The notes beneath the pieces are model-generated. The model was not told the origin of the DNA, did not search any database, and saw nothing but the letters and a program-made list of their open reading frames with translations. A DNA stretch of 58,456 nucleotides from Acidobacteriota bacterium (lineage in GTDB: Bacteria > Acidobacteriota > Terriglobia > Bryobacterales > Bryobacteraceae): NCBI GenBank assembly GCA_016201205.1, contig JACQDF010000176.1, forward strand, positions 1-58,456. Direction: 5' to 3'. Positions 25,704 to 32,823 of this stretch are shown in pieces. The position numbers and the translations under genes are program-made. Every line of letters begins with the position of its first letter. Position 1 is the stretch's first letter.

Positions 25704-26756
25704 GTGCAAATTCATCCTGGAGATTACTTTTCGGTTGTCGTCGTCAATTACAACCGCGGGGATCTCCTCCACGCCTGCCTGTCTTCTTTGATGGGCCAGC
25801 GGGGGGCCAGGCTGGAAATCGTGGTGGTTGACAATGGCTCCTCGGATGGCTCGGCGGAGATGGTTGCCCGGGAGTTTCAAAACGGCCGTCGCCCCTTTCC
25901 TGTACACCTGGTGCGGAACCGGGCCAACCTGGGCTTCTGTGCCGCCAACAATCAGGGAATTGCCGCCGCCAGGGGAGAATTCGTCGCGCTGCTCAACAAC
26001 GACGCGGAGGCGGAGCCCGACTGGCTTCTGGAAATGGGGCGCGCCATCCACGCCCGTCCGGATGTCGGCATGGTAGCCTCTAAGATTCTGGTTTGGGAAG
26101 ACCCGAGCCGCATTGACAAGGCTGGCCATCTTATATACTTGGATGGTCAGAATCGCGGACGCGGCTCGGGCCAGACCGACTCAGGCCAGTACGATCGACT
26201 GGAGGAAGTCCTGTGGCCGGATGGTTGCGCCGCGCTGTACCGTCGCGAGATGCTGCTCGAGACAGGAGGGTTCGACGAGGATTTCTTTGCCTATGGTGAT
26301 GACGCGGAATTGGGCTTGCGCGCCCGGATCGCGGGTTGGCGTTGTCTGTACGCGCCGGCTGCGGTGGTGCGCCACCATCGCGGGGCTACGCTGGGTGTTC
26401 GCTCCACCAGGCGATTGGAGCTGATCGAGCGCAACCGTGTCTTGCTTGCGGCCAAGCTGTTTCCCTGGAGCCTGTTATGGCTGAACGGCGCCTTCTACCT
26501 GGCGAGGCTGATGGCGGGAGCATGGGCGGCCCTGTCCGGCCGTGGCGAAATCTCTCACTTCCCGGGATGGAAGAACAAGCTCCGGGTGGCGATGGCCCTG
26601 ATCAAGGGGGACTGGGAGGCGCTGTGGATGCTGCCGCGGATTCTGCGCAAGCGCAGGCAAGTGGCTGGCATTCGCAAGCTCACCCCCGCCCAACTGCGCC
26701 GTCTGCTGTGGGAGAATCGCATCTCACTGAAAGCCCTCAGCCAGCAGGCGATCTAG
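25704..26756 (+). CDS. Family 2 glycosyltransferase
   Basis: A 350-aa GT-A enzyme that transfers a sugar from an NDP-sugar, probably to a surface glycan. The start of the domain is YFSVVVVNYNRGDLLHACLS, then IVVVDNGSSDGSAEMV, NRANLGFCAANNQG and the metal-binding segment FVALLNNDAEAEPDWL; a later FAYGDDAELGLRARIAGWRC matches the acceptor-side motif of rhamnosyltransferase-like members. The C-terminal part has an amphipathic or membrane-associated region. The GTG at 25704 gives a domain-length protein; there is no ribosome site, fitting a leaderless message. It overlaps the following methyltransferase ORF. Confidence 0.88.
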   Translation: MQIHPGDYFSVVVVNYNRGDLLHACLSSLMGQRGARLEIVVVDNGSSDGSAEMVAREFQNGRRPFPVHLVRNRANLGFCAANNQGIAAARGEFVALLNNDAEAEPDWLLEMGRAIHARPDVGMVASKILVWEDPSRIDKAGHLIYLDGQNRGRGSGQTDSGQYDRLEEVLWPDGCAALYRREMLLETGGFDEDFFAYGDDAELGLRARIAGWRCLYAPAAVVRHHRGATLGVRSTRRLELIERNRVLLAAKLFPWSLLWLNGAFYLARLMAGAWAALSGRGEISHFPGWKNKLRVAMALIKGDWEALWMLPRILRKRRQVAGIRKLTPAQLRRLLWENRISLKALSQQAI

Positions 26757-27724
26757 CGCCCGGACCGCGCAACCCGCGCCAGTGCTGCCCGGCTTGCGGC
26801 GGCGGCCGGATGCGAACCCTGGTGAAAGGCACCGACCGCTTGTACCAGACCACGCAAGAAGCCTTTCTGGTAGTCGAGTGCACCGACTGCTCGCTCTTGC
26901 GACTGTATCCCTGGCCCGGTCCCGACGAACTGGGCCGCTATTATCCCGACGACTATTGGTATGTTCCACACCAGAACGCAGTAGGCCGCCTGGAAGAGCT
27001 TTACCGGCGATTCGTTCTCTCCGACCATGTGAGATTCGTTTGGCGCGCGCTTCAGGATTCGGGCGAACAAGGTCCTGTTCTGGATGTGGGTTGTGGATGC
27101 GGTTTGCTGCTGCGCATGCTGGCCGAGCGTGGTGCGCGGGTGATCGGCCTGGATTTCGCGTTCTCGGCCGCCAAAGTGGCCTGGAGCACGAATATTGTTC
27201 CTGCCGTCTGTGGCAGCCTCGCACAGACGCCGATTGCACCCTCCAGTTGCGCCGCGGTTACCATGTTTCACGTGCTCGAGCACCTCTACGATCCCGCCGC
27301 CTATATCAAGGAAGCTGCGAAACTGCTGAAGCCGGCGGGCCGCTTGATCGCCCAGGTCCCTAATGCCGCCTGCTGGCAGTTTCTGCTGTTCGGTGAGAAT
27401 TGGAACGGGATCGACATTCCGAGACATCTGATCGACTTCCGGGCCCGGGACCTTCGTCTGTTGCTTGAAGATTGTGGCTTCGAGATCCTCAGAATCAAGT
27501 ACTTTTCCTGGCGGGACAATGCCGCCGGGCTGGCGACCACGCTGCTGCCCGGCCTGGATCCAATGGCCCGCCGCCTGCGCGGCCGGCGGGAATCGCCACG
27601 CCTGGCTTTGCTGAAAGATCTCGTTTACCTGGGTCTTGTCGTGGCCTCGGTTCCGCCCACTCTGCTCGAAGCCGCCTGCCGTCAGGGCTCCACGGTGATG
27701 GTGGAGGCGCGAAAGAAGCCGTGA
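26708..27724 (+). CDS. Zinc-ribbon class I SAM-dependent methyltransferase
   Basis: About 338 aa. A four-cysteine zinc ribbon (CCPACGGG ... CTDCSLLRLYP) precedes a Rossmann methyltransferase domain with SAM motif VLDVGCGCGLLLRMLAERGA, the acidic strand GLDFAF, and HVLEHLYDPAAYIKEAAKLL. The architecture is that of C-methyltransferases or hypothetical methyltransferases in surface-polysaccharide clusters. The start is uncertain: GTG 26708 retains the zinc ribbon and overlaps the glycosyltransferase by 49 bp; ATG 26810 would cut the ribbon. It overlaps the next methyltransferase by GTGA. Confidence 0.82.
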   Translation: MGESHLTESPQPAGDLAPGPRNPRQCCPACGGGRMRTLVKGTDRLYQTTQEAFLVVECTDCSLLRLYPWPGPDELGRYYPDDYWYVPHQNAVGRLEELYRRFVLSDHVRFVWRALQDSGEQGPVLDVGCGCGLLLRMLAERGARVIGLDFAFSAAKVAWSTNIVPAVCGSLAQTPIAPSSCAAVTMFHVLEHLYDPAAYIKEAAKLLKPAGRLIAQVPNAACWQFLLFGENWNGIDIPRHLIDFRARDLRLLLEDCGFEILRIKYFSWRDNAAGLATTLLPGLDPMARRLRGRRESPRLALLKDLVYLGLVVASVPPTLLEAACRQGSTVMVEARKKP

Positions 27725-28407
27725 AGGGGGGAGCCATTCGCGGCCGGTTGCCGCGGTTCCTGGAGCGCTATCTCTGGCATTTCGAAGCGGTGACCGACGA
27801 CCGGGTAAGGCTCTTTGCGGCCTCGCTGCCGCCGGGCGCTCTCGTGCTCGATGCCGGCGCCGGGGAAGGGCAATATCGCGAGCACTTCCGCCAGCGCCGT
27901 TATGTGGGCCTGGACCTGGCTGTTGGAGATGCAAGCTGGGACTACGGACGGCTGGACGTCGTCGGCGATCTGGCCGCACTGCCGTTCCCGGAAAACGCCT
28001 TCGATGCCGCTCTCAGCATCGTGACCCTCGAGCACGTGCGTGACCCCGCCCGCGTGCTCGGTGAATTGGCTCGAGTGCTGAAGCCGCAAGGGAGCTTGCT
28101 GCTGGTGGCGCCCCAGGATTGGGAAGTTCACCAGCCGCCTCATGACTATTACCGCTACACCCGCTATGGAGTGCGCTACCTGCTCGATTCGGCCGGCTTC
28201 GAGCCTGGCGACGTGCAGCCGGCAGGCGGCTATTTCCGCCTGATGGGACGCCGCATGCTCAACGGGCTGCAATTCTTCCATGGCATCTGGATCGTGCCGG
28301 CAGCTCTGGTGCTGGGCCCGGCGGGGCTGGTGTTCCCGCTGCTCGACGGGCTGGACCAGCGTCGCGATTTCACTCTGGGATACTTATGCACTGCCAGAAA
28401 GCGATGA
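27721..28407 (+). CDS. Class I SAM-dependent methyltransferase (Methyltransf_11 type)
   Basis: A 228-aa enzyme with the SAM-binding loop VLDAGAGEGQYREHF (about residue 45), YVGLDLAVGD and the core ALSIVTLEHVRDPARVLGEL; the C-terminus has two hydrophobic segments (IVPAALVLGPAGLVFPLL) that may associate with the membrane. GTG 27721 overlaps the upstream TGA. The gene is translationally coupled to both neighbours. Substrate is unknown; the cluster suggests a glycan or lipid-linked sugar. Confidence 0.87.
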   Translation: MKGGAIRGRLPRFLERYLWHFEAVTDDRVRLFAASLPPGALVLDAGAGEGQYREHFRQRRYVGLDLAVGDASWDYGRLDVVGDLAALPFPENAFDAALSIVTLEHVRDPARVLGELARVLKPQGSLLLVAPQDWEVHQPPHDYYRYTRYGVRYLLDSAGFEPGDVQPAGGYFRLMGRRMLNGLQFFHGIWIVPAALVLGPAGLVFPLLDGLDQRRDFTLGYLCTARKR

Positions 28408-29258
28408 TTCTTTTCTCCTGCTGTCTGCTGGCCGGGTGGGCCGAGGATTTCAACGGCGCCCGCTCGCTCGAATGGACTCGCAAAGCGGTGGCGCTGGGAC
28501 CGCGCCCGCCCGGCTCGGCGGCGATCCAAAAGTTGCAAGCGATCATCCGCACCCAACTCAAGAGCAGCGGCTGGCAGCTCAGCGAGGACTCCTTCACGGC
28601 CTCAACGCCGGCAGGGCCCGTGCCGATGCGCAACCTGATCGGAAAACTTGCGGGCACGTCCGGCCGCGCCGTCGTATTCAGCGGCCACTATGACACCAAG
28701 GCGATGCCCGGCATTACATTCGTCGGCGCCAATGACGGTGGCGCCTCGGCCGGCTGGCTGCTCGAAATGGCGCGCGTGCTGCCGAAGCTGCCTCGCAAGG
28801 ACGATGTGTACCTGGTTTTTTTCGACGGCGAAGAAGCCTTCGGCGAATGGTCCGCGGGCAACGGCATCTACGGAAGCCGTCATCTGGCCGAGCAGTGGAA
28901 CCGCGACGGCGTCCTCGCCCGCATCCGCGCGCTGTTCAATGTCGACATGATCGGCGACCGCGACCTGCGCGTGGTGGACGAAGCCGGTTCTTCGGCCGAG
29001 TTGCGGCGGATGGTGCAGGCGGCCGCTCGCGACTTCGGCTACAGCCGGTATTTTCCGCCGTACGGCGGGGCGATCGAAGATGATCACATGCCCTTCGTGC
29101 GGCTGGGGGTGCCGGCCATGGACCTGATTGATTTCGATTACGGTCCAAACAACTCGTGGTGGCATACCGAGAAAGACACGATGGACAAGCTGAGCGCCAG
29201 GAGTCTGCAAATTGTCGGCGAAGTGCTGCTCGAGGTATTCCGGAGACTCGAACAGTAG
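28386..29258 (+). CDS. M28-family glutaminyl-peptide cyclotransferase-like enzyme
   Basis: A 290-aa secreted zinc enzyme resembling animal-type glutaminyl cyclase, which forms N-terminal pyroglutamate. Metal and catalytic residues are in FSGHYDTKAMPG (His), VGANDGGASAG (Asp), VFFDGEEAFGEWSAG (Glu pair) and SWWHTEKDTMDKLS (His); YGSRHLAEQW and AIEDDHMPFVRLGVPAMDLI are closely cyclase-like. An aminopeptidase function is the alternative. A short signal peptide is present. Two starts are possible: 28386 (GGGA upstream, gives a Lys in the n-region) or 28404 (ATGA overlap with the upstream gene). Confidence 0.88.
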   Translation: MHCQKAMILFSCCLLAGWAEDFNGARSLEWTRKAVALGPRPPGSAAIQKLQAIIRTQLKSSGWQLSEDSFTASTPAGPVPMRNLIGKLAGTSGRAVVFSGHYDTKAMPGITFVGANDGGASAGWLLEMARVLPKLPRKDDVYLVFFDGEEAFGEWSAGNGIYGSRHLAEQWNRDGVLARIRALFNVDMIGDRDLRVVDEAGSSAELRRMVQAAARDFGYSRYFPPYGGAIEDDHMPFVRLGVPAMDLIDFDYGPNNSWWHTEKDTMDKLSARSLQIVGEVLLEVFRRLEQ

Positions 29259-29672
29259 TCACGCCGCCGGCGTGATGCCAAGCACGATGTCGAACTTCGC
29301 GGACAGCTCGCCGATGCGAGAGCCTGGCAACGGGACGAAAGGAACCAGGACGGAGTTTTTCGTTCTTTCGCCAGCCGAGCCGGTGACGAAGCGCCCGAAT
29401 CCCTGGAAGTTCACATCCCGCTTAGCGGCGTTCCCGGTCTTGGAGCGCAGATAGGCGCCGTTGCTGTCGCACTGCCAGATCTCGACGGTGGCGTTGGAAA
29501 CCGGCCCTCCGCTGGAATCGAGGATGCGGCCGCTCAGCCAGGTCACGTCGCCCACCGCTGGTGTAATGGCGTCATTGATCACCAGCAGATCGTTGTCCGT
29601 ATCGAGCGGCAGCTTGTCGGGGTAAGAAGGCCCCTCTGTCTGGCCCGGAGTCAGAAACAGCTCTTCGCGAAT
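29259..29672 (-). pseudogene. Intradiol ring-cleavage dioxygenase remnant with catalytic core deleted
   Basis: The reading frame begins in homologous sequence at ELFLTPGQTEGPSYPDKLPL and continues through WLSGRILDSSGGPVSNATVE, IWQCDSNGAYL and NFQGFGRFVTGSAGE, as in protocatechuate 3,4-dioxygenase-like proteins. It then jumps directly to what looks like the C-terminal tail (SVLVPFVPLPGSRIGELSAK, FDIVLG). The segment that should hold the iron ligands (two Tyr and two His, normally around a PxPxxPHIHF-like stretch) is missing without a frameshift. The upstream frame is open to 29978 but is antisense to the AraC remnant and is not homologous. Not functional as a dioxygenase. Confidence 0.75.
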
Positions 29673-30284
29673 GCGCCTCGCACCAGGGGAGCTTTCGCTG
29701 AGCCGGTTGTCAGAAGTAGGCTGTTTCTCTCCCTTCCACTTCCATCGGATCTTCCAGGCAGTGACCGGCGAGACGCTGAACAGACATGTGCGGCGCGGGC
29801 GGCTCGAAAGAGCGGCCCTGCTCATGAAGACATCCCCCCGCAACCGGATTACCGATGTTGCGATCGAGGCAGGCTTCGCCGGAACCGCGGAATTCTCCCG
29901 CGCTTTCAGGAACCACTTTGACAGGGCGCCCAGCTCATGGGACCGCCGCAGCCCGCTCGAAAAAAGCAAGATTTGCAAAGCGCCGGAGATGCTTTCCCTT
30001 TACCCCTCTAAGGAACACGCGCAAAACGGACCGCGCCCGCGGCAGGAACACTCCGGTGTTCCTCAACGGCTTGGCGCCGCGGGGCGCGGCCTTTGCGCTT
30101 TAGAGGAACTGGAAAGCTGGAAGGCCGCCGCCAATGTGCGGGTCCGGGTCAGCCGGTTCAGCGCGTTCCGCTATGTCTACATTCGCATCTTCGAGCCCTA
30201 CGGCAATACCCGGCTGGTTGACGCCTATCACGCGCTCACCGCATGGCTGGCGGACAGGCAGACCGACATCCGGGACCGGCGATC
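29671..30284 (+). pseudogene. AraC-family regulator with GyrI-like domain, N-truncated and carrying an in-frame repeat insertion
   Basis: Residues from LSRLSEVGCFSPFHFHRIFQ through RITDVAIEAGFAGTAEFSRA form the double HTH of AraC/XylS regulators; the first helix of the usual N-terminus is missing. At 30019-30101 a palindromic element is inserted, but the frame stays open across it (residues [20 protein letters not shown] and on) and then resumes with NVRVRVSRFSAFRYVYIRIF, the start of a GyrI-like effector-binding domain. The domain breaks off near DRQTDIR (about 30284), where a VOC fragment in another frame begins. The antisense intradiol remnant overlaps the 5' end. Confidence 0.7.
30009..30111. 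mobile_element. Palindromic MITE-like element, copy 2, inside the AraC/GyrI gene
   Basis: An 83-bp core (30019-30101) almost identical to copy 1 at 7172-7254, with the same ends and internal GGAACACTCCGGTGTTCC hairpin. Flanks contain AGGAAC at the same offset on each side (30011-30016 and 30104-30109), an imperfect target duplication. Core plus 10-bp duplication is 93 bp, so the host reading frame is preserved. Confidence 0.78.
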
Positions 30285-30515
30285 GACACCGCGAGCCAAG
30301 AGGGCATTCCCGGACACATCACCTCGCTCGGCCACGAGCCGCAGCATTACACGATTTTTTACGTGGAGGTGGATGACGTCCAGGCCTGTCTGGACAAGGC
30401 GTCTTCATTGGGCGGAAAGACACTGGTTCCGCCTGTCAAGATCCCGACCGGAACCTTCGCGTGGTTTTCGGATCTCGATGGCAATACGATTGGCCTGCTG
30501 AAGCGGAACGGGTAA
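30285..30515 (+). pseudogene. VOC (glyoxalase/bleomycin-resistance) family fragment
   Basis: The C-terminal module of a vicinal-oxygen-chelate protein: EGIPGHITSLGHEPQHYTIF leads to YVEVDDVQACLDKASSLGGK, TLVPPVKIPTGTFAWFSDLD and GNTIGLLKRNG, with the typical Gly-Asn-x-Ile-Gly-Leu ending and stop at 30515. The N-terminal beta-alpha-beta unit with its metal ligand is absent and the frame joins the AraC/GyrI remnant upstream in a different phase. No start codon of its own is evident. Confidence 0.7.
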
Positions 30516-30549
30516 TTCTATGAGAGCGAGCTGAGCCATTGCGGCCAGG

Positions 30550-31122
30550 TTGTGCATATTGCCAAGCTACCTGTGGGCATATTCGCTCAGCGGCGCTTCG
30601 GAAGCCCCGACGATTCTGCTCCATGACACCTTTGTCGTGAATCGCGCCGCGTACGATTTGCGCCTGCCATACTCACGCAGCACGCTCTTTCATACCGGTT
30701 CGCCACGACGAGGAGATATAGTCCAGGCCCGACTCCCGGCAAGCATCGGCCTCGGCATCAAGCGGGTGCTTGGTTTACCGGGCGAGACGATTGAGGTGCG
30801 CGAGAACCTCGTCATTGTCAATGGGAGGCCTCTGCCGGTGAATCCGCTCGACAGCGCCGAGTTTTCCTGGGTGCCGATGGCGCACCGCAGGGGATCTACC
30901 GTCGTGATGGAGGATAGTCATTGGGTGGCCTACACGCCCGGAAAGAGCGAGTATCGCCACCTCCCGCCGGTCCGGCTTGGTCCCGGGCAGTACTTCTTGA
31001 TGGGCGACAATCGTGATAATAGCCTCGATTCCCGCGCGTTTGGTCCCGTATCCAGAGGACAGATTCTCGGCAAGGCGATTGCTGTGTTCCCTACCGGTCA
31101 GCGCGTTGCAATGAGCAATTGA
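30550..31122 (+). CDS. Signal peptidase I-like protein lacking a membrane anchor (possibly decayed)
   Basis: A 190-aa S26 peptidase. The catalytic dyad is recognisable: Ser in SGASEAPTILLHD (usual form Ser-Met-x-Pro-Thr) and Lys in GIKRVLGLPGETIEV; the late box MGDNRDNSLDSRAFGPV is intact. The usual N-terminal membrane helix is missing: the frame opens only 6 codons upstream of a TTG (30550), with a TGA at 30532. A start with ribosome site is not visible. Either it uses a non-canonical start as a soluble enzyme, or it is a 5'-truncated relic like its neighbours. Confidence 0.65.
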   Translation: MCILPSYLWAYSLSGASEAPTILLHDTFVVNRAAYDLRLPYSRSTLFHTGSPRRGDIVQARLPASIGLGIKRVLGLPGETIEVRENLVIVNGRPLPVNPLDSAEFSWVPMAHRRGSTVVMEDSHWVAYTPGKSEYRHLPPVRLGPGQYFLMGDNRDNSLDSRAFGPVSRGQILGKAIAVFPTGQRVAMSN

Positions 31123-31349
31123 AGAAGCGGGAGGAGTTCGTCGCCCGAACCGCAATTCGGCTACCCGCGCAGTAACCACTCACCTACCTCGGCTTCAAAG
31201 CTACTTTGCAACTCGTTGACGGGCAAATTGGAGGCGACCGCGGAGGCCAACCACAGCCACTTGACGTGGCTGGTTCGAATCCGCACTGGGGTGTCAGCAG
31301 TGCTCGAACTGGCAAGTTCAAGAATGAGAAAATGGGAAGTGGCGCCTGC

Positions 31350-31378
31350 TTGACACGCCAGGCGCGCCGGAATAACAT
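31350..31378 (+). promoter_or_regulatory. Near-consensus promoter of mazEF
   Basis: TTGACA (31350-31355), 17-bp spacer, TAACAT (31373-31378). The predicted start of transcription is within a few bases of the mazE ATG (31389). Confidence 0.6.
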
Positions 31379-31384
31379 TGTTAT
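31372..31384. promoter_or_regulatory. Palindromic operator candidate for MazE
   Basis: ATAAC-ATT-GTTAT, a perfect 5-bp inverted repeat with a 3-bp centre, covers the -10 box and the expected transcription start. This is where an AbrB-type antitoxin would autorepress. Confidence 0.45.
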
Positions 31385-31388
31385 CACT

Positions 31389-31652
31389 ATGCGGGCAGTA
31401 CACGTAAGCATTCGACAGATAGGCAACTCCCAGGGAGTTGTCATCCCCAAACCGGTACTTGCGCAACTGGGTCTGGACAGCAAGGCGGGAGCGGAAATGA
31501 CGATCGAGGATGGTGCGCTTGTGTTGCGCAGGCCCGCAAGTCCGGCGCGCACCGGTTGGGCCGAGGCCGCCAGGAGAATCGCCGAGGCTGGTGACGACGA
31601 ACTCGTGATGGGCGAATTTGGCAATGCGGAGGATTCGGAGTTGGTCTGGTGA
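31389..31652 (+). CDS. mazE: MazE-like AbrB-fold antitoxin
   Basis: An 87-aa DNA-binding antitoxin. The swapped-hairpin AbrB domain is clear: SIRQIGNSQGVVIPKPVLAQ then LGLDSKAGAEMTIEDGALVL, followed by an acidic C-terminal tail (AEAGDDELVMGEFGNAEDSE) that normally wraps around the toxin. ATG 31389 follows a near-consensus promoter and palindrome. The stop overlaps the toxin start as GTGA, the standard layout for a co-translated module. It appears intact. Confidence 0.92.
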   Translation: MRAVHVSIRQIGNSQGVVIPKPVLAQLGLDSKAGAEMTIEDGALVLRRPASPARTGWAEAARRIAEAGDDELVMGEFGNAEDSELVW

Positions 31653-31960
31653 AGCGTGGAGAGATTTGGCATCTTGATCCTACTGTCGGGAGTGAAATCA
31701 GGAAGACGCGCCCGTGTGTGGTGGTGTCCCCGGCCGAAATGCACGATCATCTGCGTACAGTACTCGTCGCACCCATGACTACGGCGGGTCGCGAGGCACC
31801 GTTTCGGATCGGCGTCACTCATGGTGGCCGGAAGGGTTTGATCCTGCTCGATCAGGTTCGCGCAGTGGATAAGACGCGGCTGGCGAAGAAACTGGGAATG
31901 GTCTCGGCAAAGACGCTCACCTCCACATTGAGGACGCTGCAGGAGGTATTCGCGGAGTGA
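31649..31960 (+). CDS. mazF: MazF-like endoribonuclease toxin
   Basis: A 103-aa PemK/MazF-family mRNA interferase. Conserved features: MKRGEIWHLDPTVGSEIRKT with the catalytic-loop arginine, RPCVVVSPAEMHDHLRTVLV, APMTT and VRAVDKTRLAKKLG. The GTG start overlaps the mazE stop. It is the only toxin in this window whose reading frame looks intact, next to several that are broken. Confidence 0.92.
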   Translation: MKRGEIWHLDPTVGSEIRKTRPCVVVSPAEMHDHLRTVLVAPMTTAGREAPFRIGVTHGGRKGLILLDQVRAVDKTRLAKKLGMVSAKTLTSTLRTLQEVFAE

Positions 31961-31975
31961 AATTCCCCCATAGGG

Positions 31976-32134
31976 GTGCGGCTCCCCACCCTGGACACGT
32001 TTCGAACTCTGACGATTGCCCCATCGGCGGAATTGAGGCTGCTGCTCGACGAGGTACGGGACCTGGCGCCTATCCTGCAAATGCGGATGGCGCACCAGCC
32101 CTTACTCCGGGTCGGCTCGCTGCCGCTCTGGTAA
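31976..32134 (+). CDS. Small ORF of unknown function (52 aa) after mazF
   Basis: GTG-initiated, 52 codons, helical and leucine-rich (TLDTFRTLTIAPSAELRLLL then DEVRDLAPILQMR). It is in the same frame as mazF, directly after its stop codon, with coding-like codon use. It may be a remnant of a longer protein or a third component of the module. The hicB start follows 10 bp later. Not recognised. Confidence 0.35.
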   Translation: MRLPTLDTFRTLTIAPSAELRLLLDEVRDLAPILQMRMAHQPLLRVGSLPLW

Positions 32135-32146
32135 AATAGCGGCGTG

Positions 32147-32362
32147 ATGAAGTATCGGGTCTACTTGGAACAAGACGAGGACGGCGTGTTGGTGGTCACT
32201 TGTCCGGCGCTGCCAGGCTGTGTTTCCCAGGGCCGAACGCGCGCGGAAGCGACCGAAAACATCCGTGAGGCGATCGAAGGTTATCTCACGAGCCTGAAGA
32301 AGCATGGCGACCCAGTGCCTCCGAGCATTCTCGAAGAGGTCATTGAGGTTGTCGGCGGATGA
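32147..32362 (+). CDS. hicB: HicB-family antitoxin
   Basis: A 71-aa antitoxin with the HicB half-RNase H fold: MKYRVYLEQDEDGVLVVTCP, ALPGCVSQGRTRAEATENIR, EAIEGYLTSLKKHGDPVPPS. It lacks a C-terminal DNA-binding domain. GTG 32144 is an alternative start. Its stop overlaps the hicA start as ATGA. The order hicB-hicA is the reverse of the classical E. coli operon but common in other phyla. Confidence 0.88.
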   Translation: MKYRVYLEQDEDGVLVVTCPALPGCVSQGRTRAEATENIREAIEGYLTSLKKHGDPVPPSILEEVIEVVGG

Positions 32363-32579
32363 AGTTGCCGGTGGTTTCTGGCGGCAGGCGGTCAAGGCAT
32401 TCCGAAAGGTTGGCTACGAATTCGATGAACAGCACGGCAGCCACATGATTCTCCGGTACGCCGGCCCACCGCACAGACGCTTGTCGGTTCCCAACCATAA
32501 GGAACTCGCCAAGGGAACCCTTCGGGCGCTGATTCGAGAGGCCGGGCTTACGGTGGAGGAGTTCGCGCAACTTCTTTGA
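32359..32579 (+). pseudogene. hicA: hicA toxin gene with a 1-bp frameshift
   Basis: From ATG 32359 the frame reads MKLPVVSG, the HicA/YcfA start, but then shifts. The rest, QAVKAFRKVGYEFDEQHGSH followed by MILRYAGPPHRRLSVPNHKE and LAKGTLRALIREAGLTVEEF, continues in the next frame and includes the Gly-Ser-His catalytic motif. One missing base near 32381-32384 (GGCGGCAGG where GGCCGGCAGG would be in frame) explains the shift. Unless this is a sequencing error, the ribonuclease is not made. Confidence 0.8.
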
Positions 32580-32823
32580 CGATTCGCCGGTATGGGGCAT
32601 CGTTCGTACGAGGGAGTTCGAATCCCGCATGGGGTGGTTGAATCGAGTTGCGTGCCCAGCCGAGATCCTTCTCGAACGACGCGAGAACGAGCATCTTCGA
32701 GCCGACCACCACCAACTGGGAGCGGGACGGTAAACACTTCCCCGTTCGCGGTCTGGCCCGGATCGTCTGTCGATTCGGTGAAGAACCTGGAACTGTTCCC
32801 TTGGCCGGATCGTAACTACATTG
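32580..32823. other. Spacer without supported gene; one tRNA T-arm-like motif
   Basis: All six frames give partial open stretches of similar quality (for example a 34-codon ORF at 32629-32733), so no gene is called. AGTTCGAATCC near 32615 followed by TGGGG resembles the 3' part of a tRNA, but no acceptor, D or anticodon arm is present. Confidence 0.4.

Noticed and set aside
31260-31290. Possible tRNA gene around GGTTCGAATCC
   Set aside because: Only the T-loop matches; flanking stems fail to pair.
32600-32640. Possible tRNA gene around AGTTCGAATCC
   Set aside because: The T-loop consensus is present but the T-stem does not pair fully and no anticodon or D arm can be drawn upstream. Kept only as a possible scar.
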